DNA of 64,000 nt from assembly GCA_947034895.1 (NCBI GenBank), contig OX344764.1, forward strand, positions 43,195,348 to 43,259,347, in the 5' to 3' direction. The notes below the pieces were generated by a model, which had not been told where the DNA came from, ran no database searches, and saw only the letters and a list, made by a program, of their open reading frames with translations. A program made the position numbers and the translations under genes. Position 1 is the stretch's first letter; every line of letters starts with the position of its first letter. Shown piece after piece: positions 14,060-23,558 of this stretch. Source of the stretch: Rhytidiadelphus loreus (taxonomy: Eukaryota; Streptophyta; Bryopsida; Hypnales; Hylocomiaceae).

Positions 14060-15231
14060 GTCCTCAGAAGAACTTATCGGCTGGCAGCCGATACCCTAGA
14101 AATCAACCGAGAAGTTGACCACTAATTTCCGCACAACGGCAACTAGTTCTCTCCCTGTCCTCGTTACTGCAGATTGTATTGGCTGGCAGCCGACATGGAA
14201 GCTGCTTATCGGCTGCCGGCCGACAGGAATGACTGTACGGACAAGTTCCTGACCCTATGACGTACGGATGCCAACCAGAAATCCATTCCTGAGCCCATAA
14301 TTCAAATCAGATCCTGCAATTTCAATAAAATGCCCCAACCACTTGAGCTAAATGATGGTAAAAATGATATGAATCCCTGACAGTTTGTTTCCTCCAATAA
14401 ACCAAAATACGCCCTGAACTACTGGGCTCTGTGTCATGGAATGCACCCCATTGCAACCGTATCATTCACTAGATTGCCCTGCATCCCACTGGAAACTGCT
14501 GCGCTACTGTGCATTCCACTGCAATCTCTGCATTCCCCTGCAGCTCGCCCAACATTCCACTGCATTCCACTGTTGCCTAAAAGCATTCAAGACTGGTAGG
14601 CTGAGAGCCTGGAAGCAGCAACCCAAAATAAAAGACTGAACTCCTCCAAGAATTGAACCTAAGTGAGGAGTGGAGAGAAGCAAGTTGGCGCTTGAAATTT
14701 GAATTTGCATGAGGATGAATTTGTTGTGATTACAATAACGACTTGAGCGTACGTCTGAGGATCAAGAATCGAAACGTACGCACTTCTTGCAATGAGTGAT
14801 CGTTACTGCCATGTCCTTGGGTGGATGTGAAGCACTAGATTTGGATGAATAATTAGTAACGGATGAAAAACCTGGATGAATGGTCATGATTACCCTCCCC
14901 GGTTGGCAGCCGTCACTTCAGTGAGGAGAGGGGGTATACTCCCCTGGCCACTTTCATTTCTGTTCATTTTTCATTTGCCTCACTTGCTCTCGCTCTCTCC
15001 CTCTCTCTTCCTCCCATTCATCTTCTCCCTTTCTCTCTGCCGCGCTTTCCTTTTTTGTTTTGGGCTCGCAGCCGACACGCCTCCTTCGAGTTGCAGTCTG
15101 CACAACTGAGGACACCATTGCAGCCGATACGAGTTCATGCGCGGCCGATACTGAGAGCGTCTGAGGAGCCTTCATCTATCAAGCAGCCAACAGATTGGAG
15201 TGGCCAACCGATACGGGAGGTGCCTGCAACG
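14060..15231. promoter_or_regulatory. Divergent promoter region of element A
   Basis: This 1.2-kb stretch separates the leftward transposase from the rightward ParB-like gene, so both must be driven from here. It contains palindromes near 14074, 14176, 14206 and degenerate copies near 14898 and 15063. At 14440-14575 there is a run of GCATTCCACTGCA-like micro-repeats. A pyrimidine-rich stretch (14960-15050) lies just upstream of the ParB-like start, as is common in plant leaders. No single TATA box or start site can be fixed by eye. Confidence 0.45.
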
Positions 15232-17652
15232 ATGGAGTCGTCAACTCCTGAGACTGTCAGGTATTTTCCAGATCACTGTGTCGGCTGGCAGCCGATACAT
15301 TTTGAATCATCATTTGTCTTCATTATATATTCCTGGAGTGATTTCGTGTGGTCTTTGTTTGGGACCACAATAGAACCTTGTGTCGGTTGGCAGCCGACAC
15401 AAGGTGCACTGGGCGTTGTGATCGGGATACCAAACCATATCGGCTGGCAGCCGATACACTGGGCGCTCTCTGAAATGCACTACATAGTTCTGTCGGCTGG
15501 CAGCCAATATCTTTGCTGTTTGCTCAAATTTCGGAGTACTACTGTGCAGGAAACCAACTTTGCTGAGTCGACTTCTGGGAGAGCGAATTGCAGACTCACC
15601 AATAGTGGCAGACGGGATTCATCCAAGCGCTACCTGGAAAGCGAATTCGGGCATCCAGGAATGGGGACTGTGTTGGAGGGAGTTACCAGACAGTGATGTG
15701 CACATTGCGTGTTCCTTCAAGCTAAAGGGAAACATGATGCCGGGCCATGGCAATGTGATATCAATGATGGCCATGGGTGAGAACGTCCATGTCCTGATCT
15801 GCCTTCATCCGATCCGCGAGCCGGATGCAGCAGCGGACTATTTTGCAATGGAGCTGCCATTCAGCACATGCACGGAGGAAGCATGTGGCGAGAAGTCTAT
15901 GACAATGGGCATGACATTTGAGGGAGCATCGCCATCTAATGCTCATGACCTCGTCCAGGGGTGGGAAATTCTCAAGGCGGAGAGGGACGACAAGAATACG
16001 CTCATCCACCGGGACCAGCAGAAGGGCAAGAAGAAGGCATCCGCGGGGCGGAAGAAAACTTCGAAGCCAATAGCATCTGAGGATGACACTGGTGAGGTTG
16101 AAGCTGGATCCCCAAGCAAACCCAAGAGGAAGGGCAAGGGCAAGAACAACCCCAACAGGGTCATGAAGCTTACATTGGATGAGGCACTGGTTCGGGGAAA
16201 TCACCTCACCACGAAGACCAAAGAGAACGAGGTGACCGCCATCTACCAGGCGCTAGAGTCGGGGCTGACGCACGCTTTCCCATACAAGAAGGAGCGACTT
16301 CTTGGCGTCATTTCAGCAGACAAGCTGCACATCGCCCCCGACGAGTTGAAGTACCGCAAGATTGCGAAGGACCGCCTTGGTCAGGTATTTTATCTCAAGT
16401 GTTTGCCATGACCATGTCTCTCATCCACTGTGTAGTTGGTCTGTCGGCTGGCAGCCGATACTTTCTGCCATCAATACTAACAACGTTGTCTACTTCCATA
16501 TCAGGTGAAAACAATGTACAAGGGGTATGGGTCCATCAGGAAGAAGCCCGAGATTCATGGCATTCCTCTAAAGCGAGCACCTTTACCAACTGACAAGGGT
16601 CTCGATGCGGTCATGGATAGTTGTCCGCCAAGGACGGAAGTGGTGTTCGTAAATGGTGAGTCAGTGCCATGGTGGAAGGCACCAAATGTGCACTGGTACA
16701 TTATTGGGGGGCAGCATACGATGACGGCTTGTAGGGAACTTGCCGAACAACACCCCGAAGGCTCGGACGCAAGGAAGGATCTCCTGGAGTTCGAGGTGAT
16801 CCCCGTATTCAGTAGGGACCCAAGAACTCTAGTCCGTGTATCCAACGCCTTGAACTTGAACATCGCGGAGAAGGTCGCCAAGGAGACCTTCCGATCCTGT
16901 GCCGAGATGGGAAGGGCGGCATGGGTTAAGGCCGACTGCCCGGAGCCGCATCGTGGTGGAGGAAAGCCTTTGCCAGATTTTGAGGTACTTCTCTTTCACT
17001 TTTGTTTTCATGATGACTCATTCTCAACAGCATCTCATTGTTCATATTACTATTGTGTCGGCTGCCAGCCGATACCAAGGCATTACAGTCTTCCATTCTG
17101 TGATATCTGGAGCCTACTATATGTCGGCTGGCAGCCGATACCATTTTGTATTAACTCATTCACTTGATTTGACAATTGTCCAAGTAGCGAAGCTGAACAT
17201 CATGGCGCACTTTGTGGACGAAAAGGTGTCGTCGAAGCTACCCCTCATTTTTGTGAAAGAGAATATCTGGGAGCTGTGGACCGAAGTATTCGACGCCTGG
17301 GAGAACGGCGAGCTCATCGGCGATGACGGGAGTATTCTGAATTCCATCGTGAATAGGAAACCCCTCACACACATCACGAAGACTGATCTAACGCCAACAC
17401 TGGGACTCCGAGACTCCGATCTCTGTGATCTGGTACGGGACATCCTGGATCTTCGAGTCAGCATTAAGAACACGGCGAAGGCCAGGTTGTCAGGGAAGGA
17501 GACACTCTACGACTGGTGCCGGGACAAAAAGCTCGACCGGTCGTCATGAACGAGATCATGTGGACCAGGAAGAAGTACCCTCTCCCATACAAGGATGCTG
17601 CATGGGTCCCTTACTCGGACGAAGCATGGCAAAAACTTGCAGGAATGTTATA
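15232..17652 (+). pseudogene. ParB-like / methyltransferase-like gene of element A, 5' part
   Basis: Four exons read rightward: 15232-15260 (start MESSTPETV), 15550-16384, 16505-16984 and about 17184-17652. The first three junctions are GT-AG and in phase. The N-terminal third is globular and followed by a basic, Lys-rich linker (GKKKASAGRKKTSKP, a likely nuclear signal). The third exon has the ParB-type signature WYIIGGQHTMTACREL, matching the copies in B and C. Introns hold palindromes at about 15278, 15381, 15438, 15492, 16441, 17056 and 17122. Damage: the last acceptor reads CAA|GT where CAG|GT is expected, and a one-base frame change near 17540 moves the reading from DKKLDRSS to MNEIMWTRKKYP. 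The exon is then interrupted at 17653 by element B and resumes at 36717. Confidence 0.6.
17649..17652. repeat. Left target-site duplication of element B (TATA)
   Basis: TATA here and at 36713-36716 flank the terminal inverted repeats of B. Deleting B and one TATA rejoins the A reading frame (…GGA ATG TTA TAG CGT TCA GGC…) in the phase used downstream, which favours a 4-bp duplication over a 2-bp one. Because TA-type alternatives exist, the exact length is an inference. Confidence 0.6.
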
Positions 17653-17672
17653 TTCAAAATTTTGGGAGTTTT
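17653..17672 (+). repeat. Left terminal inverted repeat of element B
   Basis: TTCAAAATTTTGGGAGTTTT. It pairs with 36693-36712 with two mismatches (positions 5 and 6). Confidence 0.75.
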
Positions 17673-17895
17673 GGACCCTCTCAAAATAATATTGTCGATT
17701 TTGATACCAATACAAATGAATTTTTAGGAAATAATTTGTGTTGATAACTAATAGAATTACTAGTTTTTTAAGTGCAATTTCCATTAAAATGAGAGTGAAG
17801 TGACATACAAAGTCCTTCATGAACATAACTTAGATTTGTGAGTGACTAATGTTTTTATTAAAATACATAAGATCATGCAATATAGAACACCAAGT

Positions 17896-18105
17896 CATGA
17901 GCTCTGTGGTTGGTTGTAAGGGGTTGATTATCTCATTCAGGCGGTCCGGGTTCGATTCTCGTTGAACTCGTATGAACGACTGAGAGACATGCATGACTTG
18001 GTACTGCTAGTGAATCCGACAGGCAGAAATGTTGTAACAATCAACTGGCCCCCTATCCGAAATGTGACAAGTGCTTAACACGATTAACAAAAACAAAGTG
18101 GTTAT
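17896..18105 (+). mobile_element. tRNA-derived SINE-like insertion
   Basis: The head resembles a degenerate tRNA. A box-A-like string TGTGGTTGGTTGTAAGG (17905-17921) and a box-B-like string GGGTTCGATTCTC (17948-17960) are about 40 bases apart, as in RNA polymerase III promoters. A non-tRNA body follows and ends in ATTAACAAAAACAAAG. The sequence cannot fold as a good tRNA (weak acceptor stem), so I call it SINE-like rather than a tRNA gene. It sits in the left subterminal region of element B, downstream of the transposase. Confidence 0.45.
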
Positions 18106-18457
18106 ACCCACTACCCATTTTTTTCAATGGCCTCACACTTTCACTTTAACTGGTCATAGATTTTTATATCATAAATGCTATTCAAAATAAAATAAAACAA
18201 TGGGAAAACATGTAAGATATTAAACTCAGAAGTACATAAAAAAAATACATTAAAATTGAAATTGAATAGTCTTATTTATATAAATTAAACATATATTCTA
18301 AAACATACAAGCAATACCAAATTATAAATCAAACAAAACAAAACTTAAACCTATGCAATCTATTGCAATAAACAAATTCCATCCATTACAATACAATATA
18401 AGGATGTTCAATCCAAAACAGAACATGCCACATACACACATATGTGGATATTGCTTC

Positions 18458-21295
18458 TCAATTATAAGAAGTCAAGCTTTCGTTGATGACTTCAATTTGT
18501 ATAGCAGGGATCTTGATCATACACTCCACAGTGTCTTTCTGGATCCTCGACTTCCACGCTGTCATAAGAGCATCCGTGTGTTGCCAAACCGGAAGTTCAG
18601 TTTTATCAACCCTCCAACGTAAATCTCTTTCGCTGTCCCATCCGGTGTAGAAATCTTGAACATTCTGATTTCTTGATGTTGGACGGAAGTATTGAAGAAG
18701 GACACAATTTGGATACTCTGGATTGGAGTTTGGATCAGACAATGCCCTTGCAATCCAAACTGGGTGCGAGTCACCATCAGCGGGCCGAACTGCAGCAAAA
18801 TAGCCTTCAAATAAATCTCGAGCCACTCGAAAAGATGGATTCGGGCGACCACTCAATGGCCCGACGTACGGGTCATCCTCCCCAAACTCTTCACGATCCT
18901 CACCATCATCGTCTAATTCATCTACTCGACTTGCTTGAACACGTGTAGTTGGCCAAAAACCGTCCTTCAAAACATGAAAGGTAGGTAACGGTTCCATCAA
19001 CGCTACCTTCACGCCACGCCAGTAGTTCACCAAATGTTCGTAACATCTTCGGTAATCCCCAGTGACGTCTGCATTACATAAATTCTCCCAATACTTTACA
19101 AACCCCGACACACCTTTGACGATGTCTTCCAAGCCTTTCATAGGCTTCAACGGAACAGGCAATGGTGAACCGCGTGGCCACAAACTTTGCCCTTCAGCAT
19201 CTTCTTTCCACAACTTAATGCCTCCTCCTCCTTCATCTAACCAATCAGCATCAATGCAGAAAAGTTTGTACTTCATGACAGGGCATCTTGTTGAATCTAG
19301 GTAGAACTTCAATTGATGTGGCCTTGTATGCCCAACAAGAATGTCATCTCCATCTACAAATGACCCTGCTATAAACCCCTTGAAATCAGGTACTTCCTCA
19401 ATAAGGTGAGGGATAGTGGGGACGGAATCCACATCCATGAAGGACTTCATTAGCGCTGGCACTGTTGGGAAATTCTCTTTCTTCAAATCCATGCTCCATC
19501 TTCCAAATAAAGCATCAATGTCATCGTGAGTATGACCCACGATCATGAAGTTCATATAAACTTCCCGGAAGATCTTGTGTGCTACAAGAAGAGACCAAAA
19601 ACAGAAGACAAATCTATTCTTATTGTCTCTAGTAGCATTGTCCATTTGCACATTTAAAATGGGTGGTAGTCGCGTAGCTGGAGCTAAGGTATTTGGCAAC
19701 GCAGGTAACGACGCATGGCACATGTCTGCACCCTCTAGCACAGCCTTAAATAAATTAGTAGACTTTGCATTTTTGAACAACTCTCTAGAAGACGACTTCG
19801 GTGCTAACTCTAAATCTCGCAACAACTTTGCCATTGAACCAATGGTATAGTTGGAGTCATGCGAGAAAACATCCAAGCCATAATGCGCGTAGCGCACATC
19901 CGCATGACCATGCGCAATCATGCCGGTCACAGATACAGGTAGCTTCATGAGGCCATCAAGTTCTTTACTCTTGTGAGAGAAGACAGGACAAGCGGTTTTT
20001 GCATGATCCATCTTGTCGTGTATGATGGTAAGACACTCATGCGGAGAGTTGAACGACAAGTCTCGGTTAATGTAATACACATCCCTGTGTGCTCGAGCGA
20101 CAGTGAGATGCTTATTCAACCTCCTTGACCACTTCATAGCCGTTTGAGAGCCACTGATAGCACCCTTGATGAGCTCATTATATTTGTCACAAGTAGCACA
20201 CCGAGCAAAATTATCCCCCGGCTTCTTCACATCAAACTCTGAAAACTTTGTGGACCTTATCTTGCTCAAGGTTGAAGTTGAAATCTCCTTCAAACCAAAA
20301 GCCGCATTGGTTTCATTGAGCTTCTGCAACTGGTCCTTCCATAGGAATGATGCCGGAAGAATCTTGGACACAACCTTATCACCTTCCTTCAAAGTTCGGG
20401 TACGATGAGGCATGTAATCAGCCTCCTTGTCTAGGATGCACTTCAAGGAAGCCGTGGCTTGTTGAGTATGTTCTCTAGGCTTTAGCAATCCAGTATTGCC
20501 GTGATCCCTTGCTTCGCGATCATCCTTCATGTATTTCAAGTATCGATAGAATGTAGACTCAGCAACACCCGCAATATGCATCCATGCGCGTAAACACACA
20601 TTTATCTCTTCAATTGTCACCATCTTCCTTCGCCGTGAACCTTCATGAATCTGTCTGTGCACATCAGTTTTCATGAAAGCTCTGTGCTTGAAAGTTGAAT
20701 TTCGATACATGCGTTCACGGAAAGCTCTAATTTTCTCCCAAGGAAAGGGTTGGACACAATTCTTGCTGCAACACACTTTGCTGGACACCAAGTTAATTGA
20801 CTCCTGCGATAGGAGCTCTTTTGTTTTGATACCAGTTTCCCGAGGCGGGTTTCTGATGGCACTAGCATATGGTCTTGTAGATGATGCAGAGGGCGGGTTC
20901 AGAAGAGATGCTTGCAGACGGTTGAAATTGTCCCTAGTTTCATGATCGTGAAGACTTGCTCCACGATAATGAACCAGTTCAATTGGCCAAGCTACCAACG
21001 AGTAAAACAATTCCTCAGGAAGGTCCACTTCAGAATGGGACTTTGAAATATGCACGGAAACATGAGTATCACCAAGTGGACCACTAGCACCAAGAACTAG
21101 ATCAAAGCTCACGCTGTGGCAGGTACCTTCACCAACAAGTAAGCCCTCAGCATTATACAGCTTAACACACTTCTTATTCCACATCTGACGCGGGATCCCT
21201 TCACACTCAGAAATGCCAACATTCATTTCCTGAATCACTTGTACCTCATCGTCCGAGATGTCCATGTCAATATCTGGGTTCAATGCAGAATCCAT
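18458..21295 (-). CDS. DUF7869-type DDE-like transposase of element B, intact
   Basis: One open exon of 945 codons. I start at 21295 because its context (GCCATGG) is strong; an upstream ATG at 21313 directly precedes a GTGCAG that looks like a splice acceptor. Numbered from the upstream ATG: residues 45-115 form a beta-rich region (VKLYNAEGLLVGEG to LVAWPIELV) reminiscent of DUF8039 of other plant transposons; 180-220 hold CCSKNC...FPWEKIRAFRERMY, a likely zinc/DNA-binding part; 372-375 CATC; putative catalytic blocks are HDKMD (432-436), QMDNATRDNKNRF (556-568) and VGHTHDDID (592-600). The C-terminal 220 residues include GFWPTT and PVWIARAL, shared with the A copy. By family it would be a cut-and-paste recombinase acting on the ends of B. 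No stop or frameshift is present, unlike all other element genes in the window. Confidence 0.8.
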   Translation of the reverse strand: MDSALNPDIDMDISDDEVQVIQEMNVGISECEGIPRQMWNKKCVKLYNAEGLLVGEGTCHSVSFDLVLGASGPLGDTHVSVHISKSHSEVDLPEELFYSLVAWPIELVHYRGASLHDHETRDNFNRLQASLLNPPSASSTRPYASAIRNPPRETGIKTKELLSQESINLVSSKVCCSKNCVQPFPWEKIRAFRERMYRNSTFKHRAFMKTDVHRQIHEGSRRRKMVTIEEINVCLRAWMHIAGVAESTFYRYLKYMKDDREARDHGNTGLLKPREHTQQATASLKCILDKEADYMPHRTRTLKEGDKVVSKILPASFLWKDQLQKLNETNAAFGLKEISTSTLSKIRSTKFSEFDVKKPGDNFARCATCDKYNELIKGAISGSQTAMKWSRRLNKHLTVARAHRDVYYINRDLSFNSPHECLTIIHDKMDHAKTACPVFSHKSKELDGLMKLPVSVTGMIAHGHADVRYAHYGLDVFSHDSNYTIGSMAKLLRDLELAPKSSSRELFKNAKSTNLFKAVLEGADMCHASLPALPNTLAPATRLPPILNVQMDNATRDNKNRFVFCFWSLLVAHKIFREVYMNFMIVGHTHDDIDALFGRWSMDLKKENFPTVPALMKSFMDVDSVPTIPHLIEEVPDFKGFIAGSFVDGDDILVGHTRPHQLKFYLDSTRCPVMKYKLFCIDADWLDEGGGGIKLWKEDAEGQSLWPRGSPLPVPLKPMKGLEDIVKGVSGFVKYWENLCNADVTGDYRRCYEHLVNYWRGVKVALMEPLPTFHVLKDGFWPTTRVQASRVDELDDDGEDREEFGEDDPYVGPLSGRPNPSFRVARDLFEGYFAAVRPADGDSHPVWIARALSDPNSNPEYPNCVLLQYFRPTSRNQNVQDFYTGWDSERDLRWRVDKTELPVWQHTDALMTAWKSRIQKDTVECMIKIPAIQIEVINESLTSYN

Positions 21296-22920
21296 GGCAC
21301 CTGCACAATACAATCAAAAAATGAAATCCTTTGGCTACTAAAGAACATAATCCAAAAACGTCACATTAGTTATGCAACAGTTGTCAGATAATAGATACAA
21401 TGAAGGACACAATATACACATATGCATTTTAGCGCGACTAGCGCTAAAGTGTAGTTCATTCTCTAAAGACAAATAGTGCTTTACTTCAAACGGGTGAATC
21501 AAATAAAAGAGACATGCATTTCAGCATGACTAGCGCTAAACTGTAGGCGAACGATTCACATAGATGAGACATGAAGTTCAGCATGACTAGCGCTAAACTG
21601 TAATTGAACGACTCACATTTAGGAGACATGCACTTTAGCGCGACTAGCGCTAAACTGCAATTGAACGATTCACATAGATGAGACATGCACTGTAGCTTGA
21701 CTAGCGCTAAACTGCAATTGAACGGTTCACATTTAGGAGACATGCTTCGAAGCGCGACAAGCAGTAAACTGCAATTGAACGATTCACATTTAGGGGACAT
21801 GCACTTTAACGCGACTAGCGCTAAACTACAATTAAACGATTCACATTTAGGAGACATGCACTTTAGCGCGACTAGCGCTAAACTACAATTAAACGATTCA
21901 CATTTAGGAGACATGCACTTTAGCGCGACTAGCGCTAAACTGCAATTGAACGATTCACATAGATGAGACATGCACTATAGCTTGACTAGCACTAAACTGC
22001 AATTAAACGATTCACATTTAGGAGACATGCACTGTAGCTTGACTAGCGCTAAATTGCAATTGAACGGTTCACATTTAGGAGACATGCTTTGAAGCGCGAC
22101 AAGCAGTAAACTGTAATTGAACGATTCACATTTAGGGGACATGCACTTTAGCGCGACTAGCGCTAAACTGCAATTAAATGATTCACATTTAGGAGACATG
22201 CACTTTAGCGCGACTAGCGCTAAACTGCAATTAAACGATTCACATTTAGGAGACATGCACTTTAGCGCGACTAGCACTAAACTGCAATTGAACGATTCAC
22301 ATTTAGGAGACATGCACTTTAGCGCTAGTCGCGCTAAAGTGACATCATCATAATTTATAATAATTTTCTCATCAATCCCGTGTTTTACGGAACTCTTTTA
22401 CTTCTCAGGAATGATATTACTATTTTTAGTAATTCCGAAAATTAAGGAAAGTATACCAGGAAGTATCGTATAGTGGTCATTACAATTTCTGTAACAACGT
22501 CACGTGATGGGAATCTAGCGCATTCGTAAAGGCGCGACATGATATGCATATTTCATAAGTGAATACAGACGCTAACAATTGCACATGTGAAGCTAATGAA
22601 ATAAATGGACTTGACTTCCTCCAACTTCCCGCTTCAAGTTCCAACTCTGATTGAAAGGGTACACGTAGAGTAACAACAACTACATGAGATGAAGTACCTC
22701 CTGAAAGTGGAAGCGGACCTAAACACCTGCGATCCCCAAAAGAAACTCTTGAATTCTGCAAAAAACTAACAATGCAAGTACAAGACGCACACAATGAGAG
22801 CAGCGCGCACTGAAATCGACTCGGTTGAAGAGAAAGATGGAAGGAGATGACTGCATCTTGGTTGACGACGCACACTTGAATTCTTGGCGGGAAGAAAATT
22901 GCGGCAACCCATTCCATGAT
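21296..22920 (-). promoter_or_regulatory. Leader and palindrome-bearing 5' intron of the B transposase
   Basis: Reading leftward, a GC-richer segment at about 22920-22720 looks like an untranslated first exon ending at a donor (GATCGCAG|GTGTTTAG, near 22725). The next acceptor-like string is TGTGCAG just before the start codon (about 21301-21307). If so, the whole palindrome array 21424-22345 lies in a 1.4-kb leader intron. The same arrangement is seen for the ParB-like genes of B and C. Transcript data would be needed to fix it. Confidence 0.4.
21424..22345. repeat. Minisatellite of about 59-bp units, each with the B palindrome
   Basis: About sixteen tandem units. Each unit consists of a palindrome core TTTAGCGCGACTAGCGCTAA, then a spacer reading roughly CTGCAATTGAACGATTCAC and ATTTAGGAGACATGCAC. 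Some cores are degenerate (for example AAGCGCGACAAGCAGTAAA near 21751 and 22093, which are copies of one another). This indicates expansion by duplication of multi-unit blocks. Both strands are open through the array because 59-60 bp units lack stops, giving spurious repeat proteins; these are not genes. Confidence 0.85.
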
Positions 22921-23211
22921 TTTGAAAGACCTCTGTCTAATTTCAGAAACCCCGGGATTCCTTGCGCCGGTTTATACTATGAAGCACCAACTAATCCTAG
23001 AAAAAACGACAGTCCTAACTGATTTAATGGAGTGATGTGCTTTTCCAGGATTCCTTATATTAATGCTTGTTGACTTTCGTCCACTGACGTGTCGTCTTGC
23101 AATTCGAAAACTGTCAAGAACGCCAGGCAGAATTTTCATTTTTAGCCTCATCCTATTTATTCGCCTATTACGCGCTTCGTTTCTGGAATACTTAAATAGC
23201 ATAGGGTAAAT

Positions 23212-23374
23212 AATTTTGTTTCTATTTAGAGGATTCTTGCTTTGATGAAATGACATTCCGATCTTCCAAAAGTCCAGTTTTTATTCGACTACAATTCTGT
23301 TTCTATTCAAAGGATTCTTGCTTTGATGAAATGACATTCCGATCTTCCAAAAGTCCAGTTTTTATTCGACTACA
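23212..23374. repeat. 82-bp tandem duplication
   Basis: Two near-identical copies starting TTTCTATT(T/C)A(G/A)AGGATTC and ending TTTTTATTCGACTACA, directly adjacent. They differ at only a few positions and encode nothing visible. Confidence 0.75.
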
Positions 23375-23507
23375 TAGTGTCTACAATTAGAGGAATTCCT
23401 ATTCCTTTTATAGGGAAGGCATATTTTATAGTGCTAAATATGACTCTTGAAAATTATTTTTTATAGTACTGAAATTCCACTTTACTGTAGTGATATTCAA
23501 GCTTTAG

Positions 23508-23558
23508 GTTTAGGGGAGTTTAGGGTCACAGTTAGGGTTTAGGGTTTAGGGTTTAGGT
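23508..23558 (+). repeat. Interstitial telomere-type repeat
   Basis: Imperfect then perfect TTTAGGG units (three consecutive exact ones near 23535-23555). This is the plant telomere unit; its presence inside a transposon spacer may be chance or a repair scar. Confidence 0.55.

Noticed and set aside
9223..17140. Palindromes as transcription terminators
   Set aside because: They lack U tracts, occur in introns and coding exons, and the setting is a eukaryotic nuclear genome.
17897..17975. Functional tRNA gene
   Set aside because: Box A and box B are recognisable but acceptor and anticodon stems do not pair well; SINE head is the better reading.
21424..22345. CRISPR-like array
   Set aside because: Spacers are themselves repeated, the repeat is a palindromic minisatellite, there are no cas genes and the setting is eukaryotic.
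21486..22353. Long repeat-protein frames on both strands of the 59-bp array
   Set aside because: They arise because the unit lacks stops in those frames; they start and stop with the array, and no upstream splice or start context supports them.
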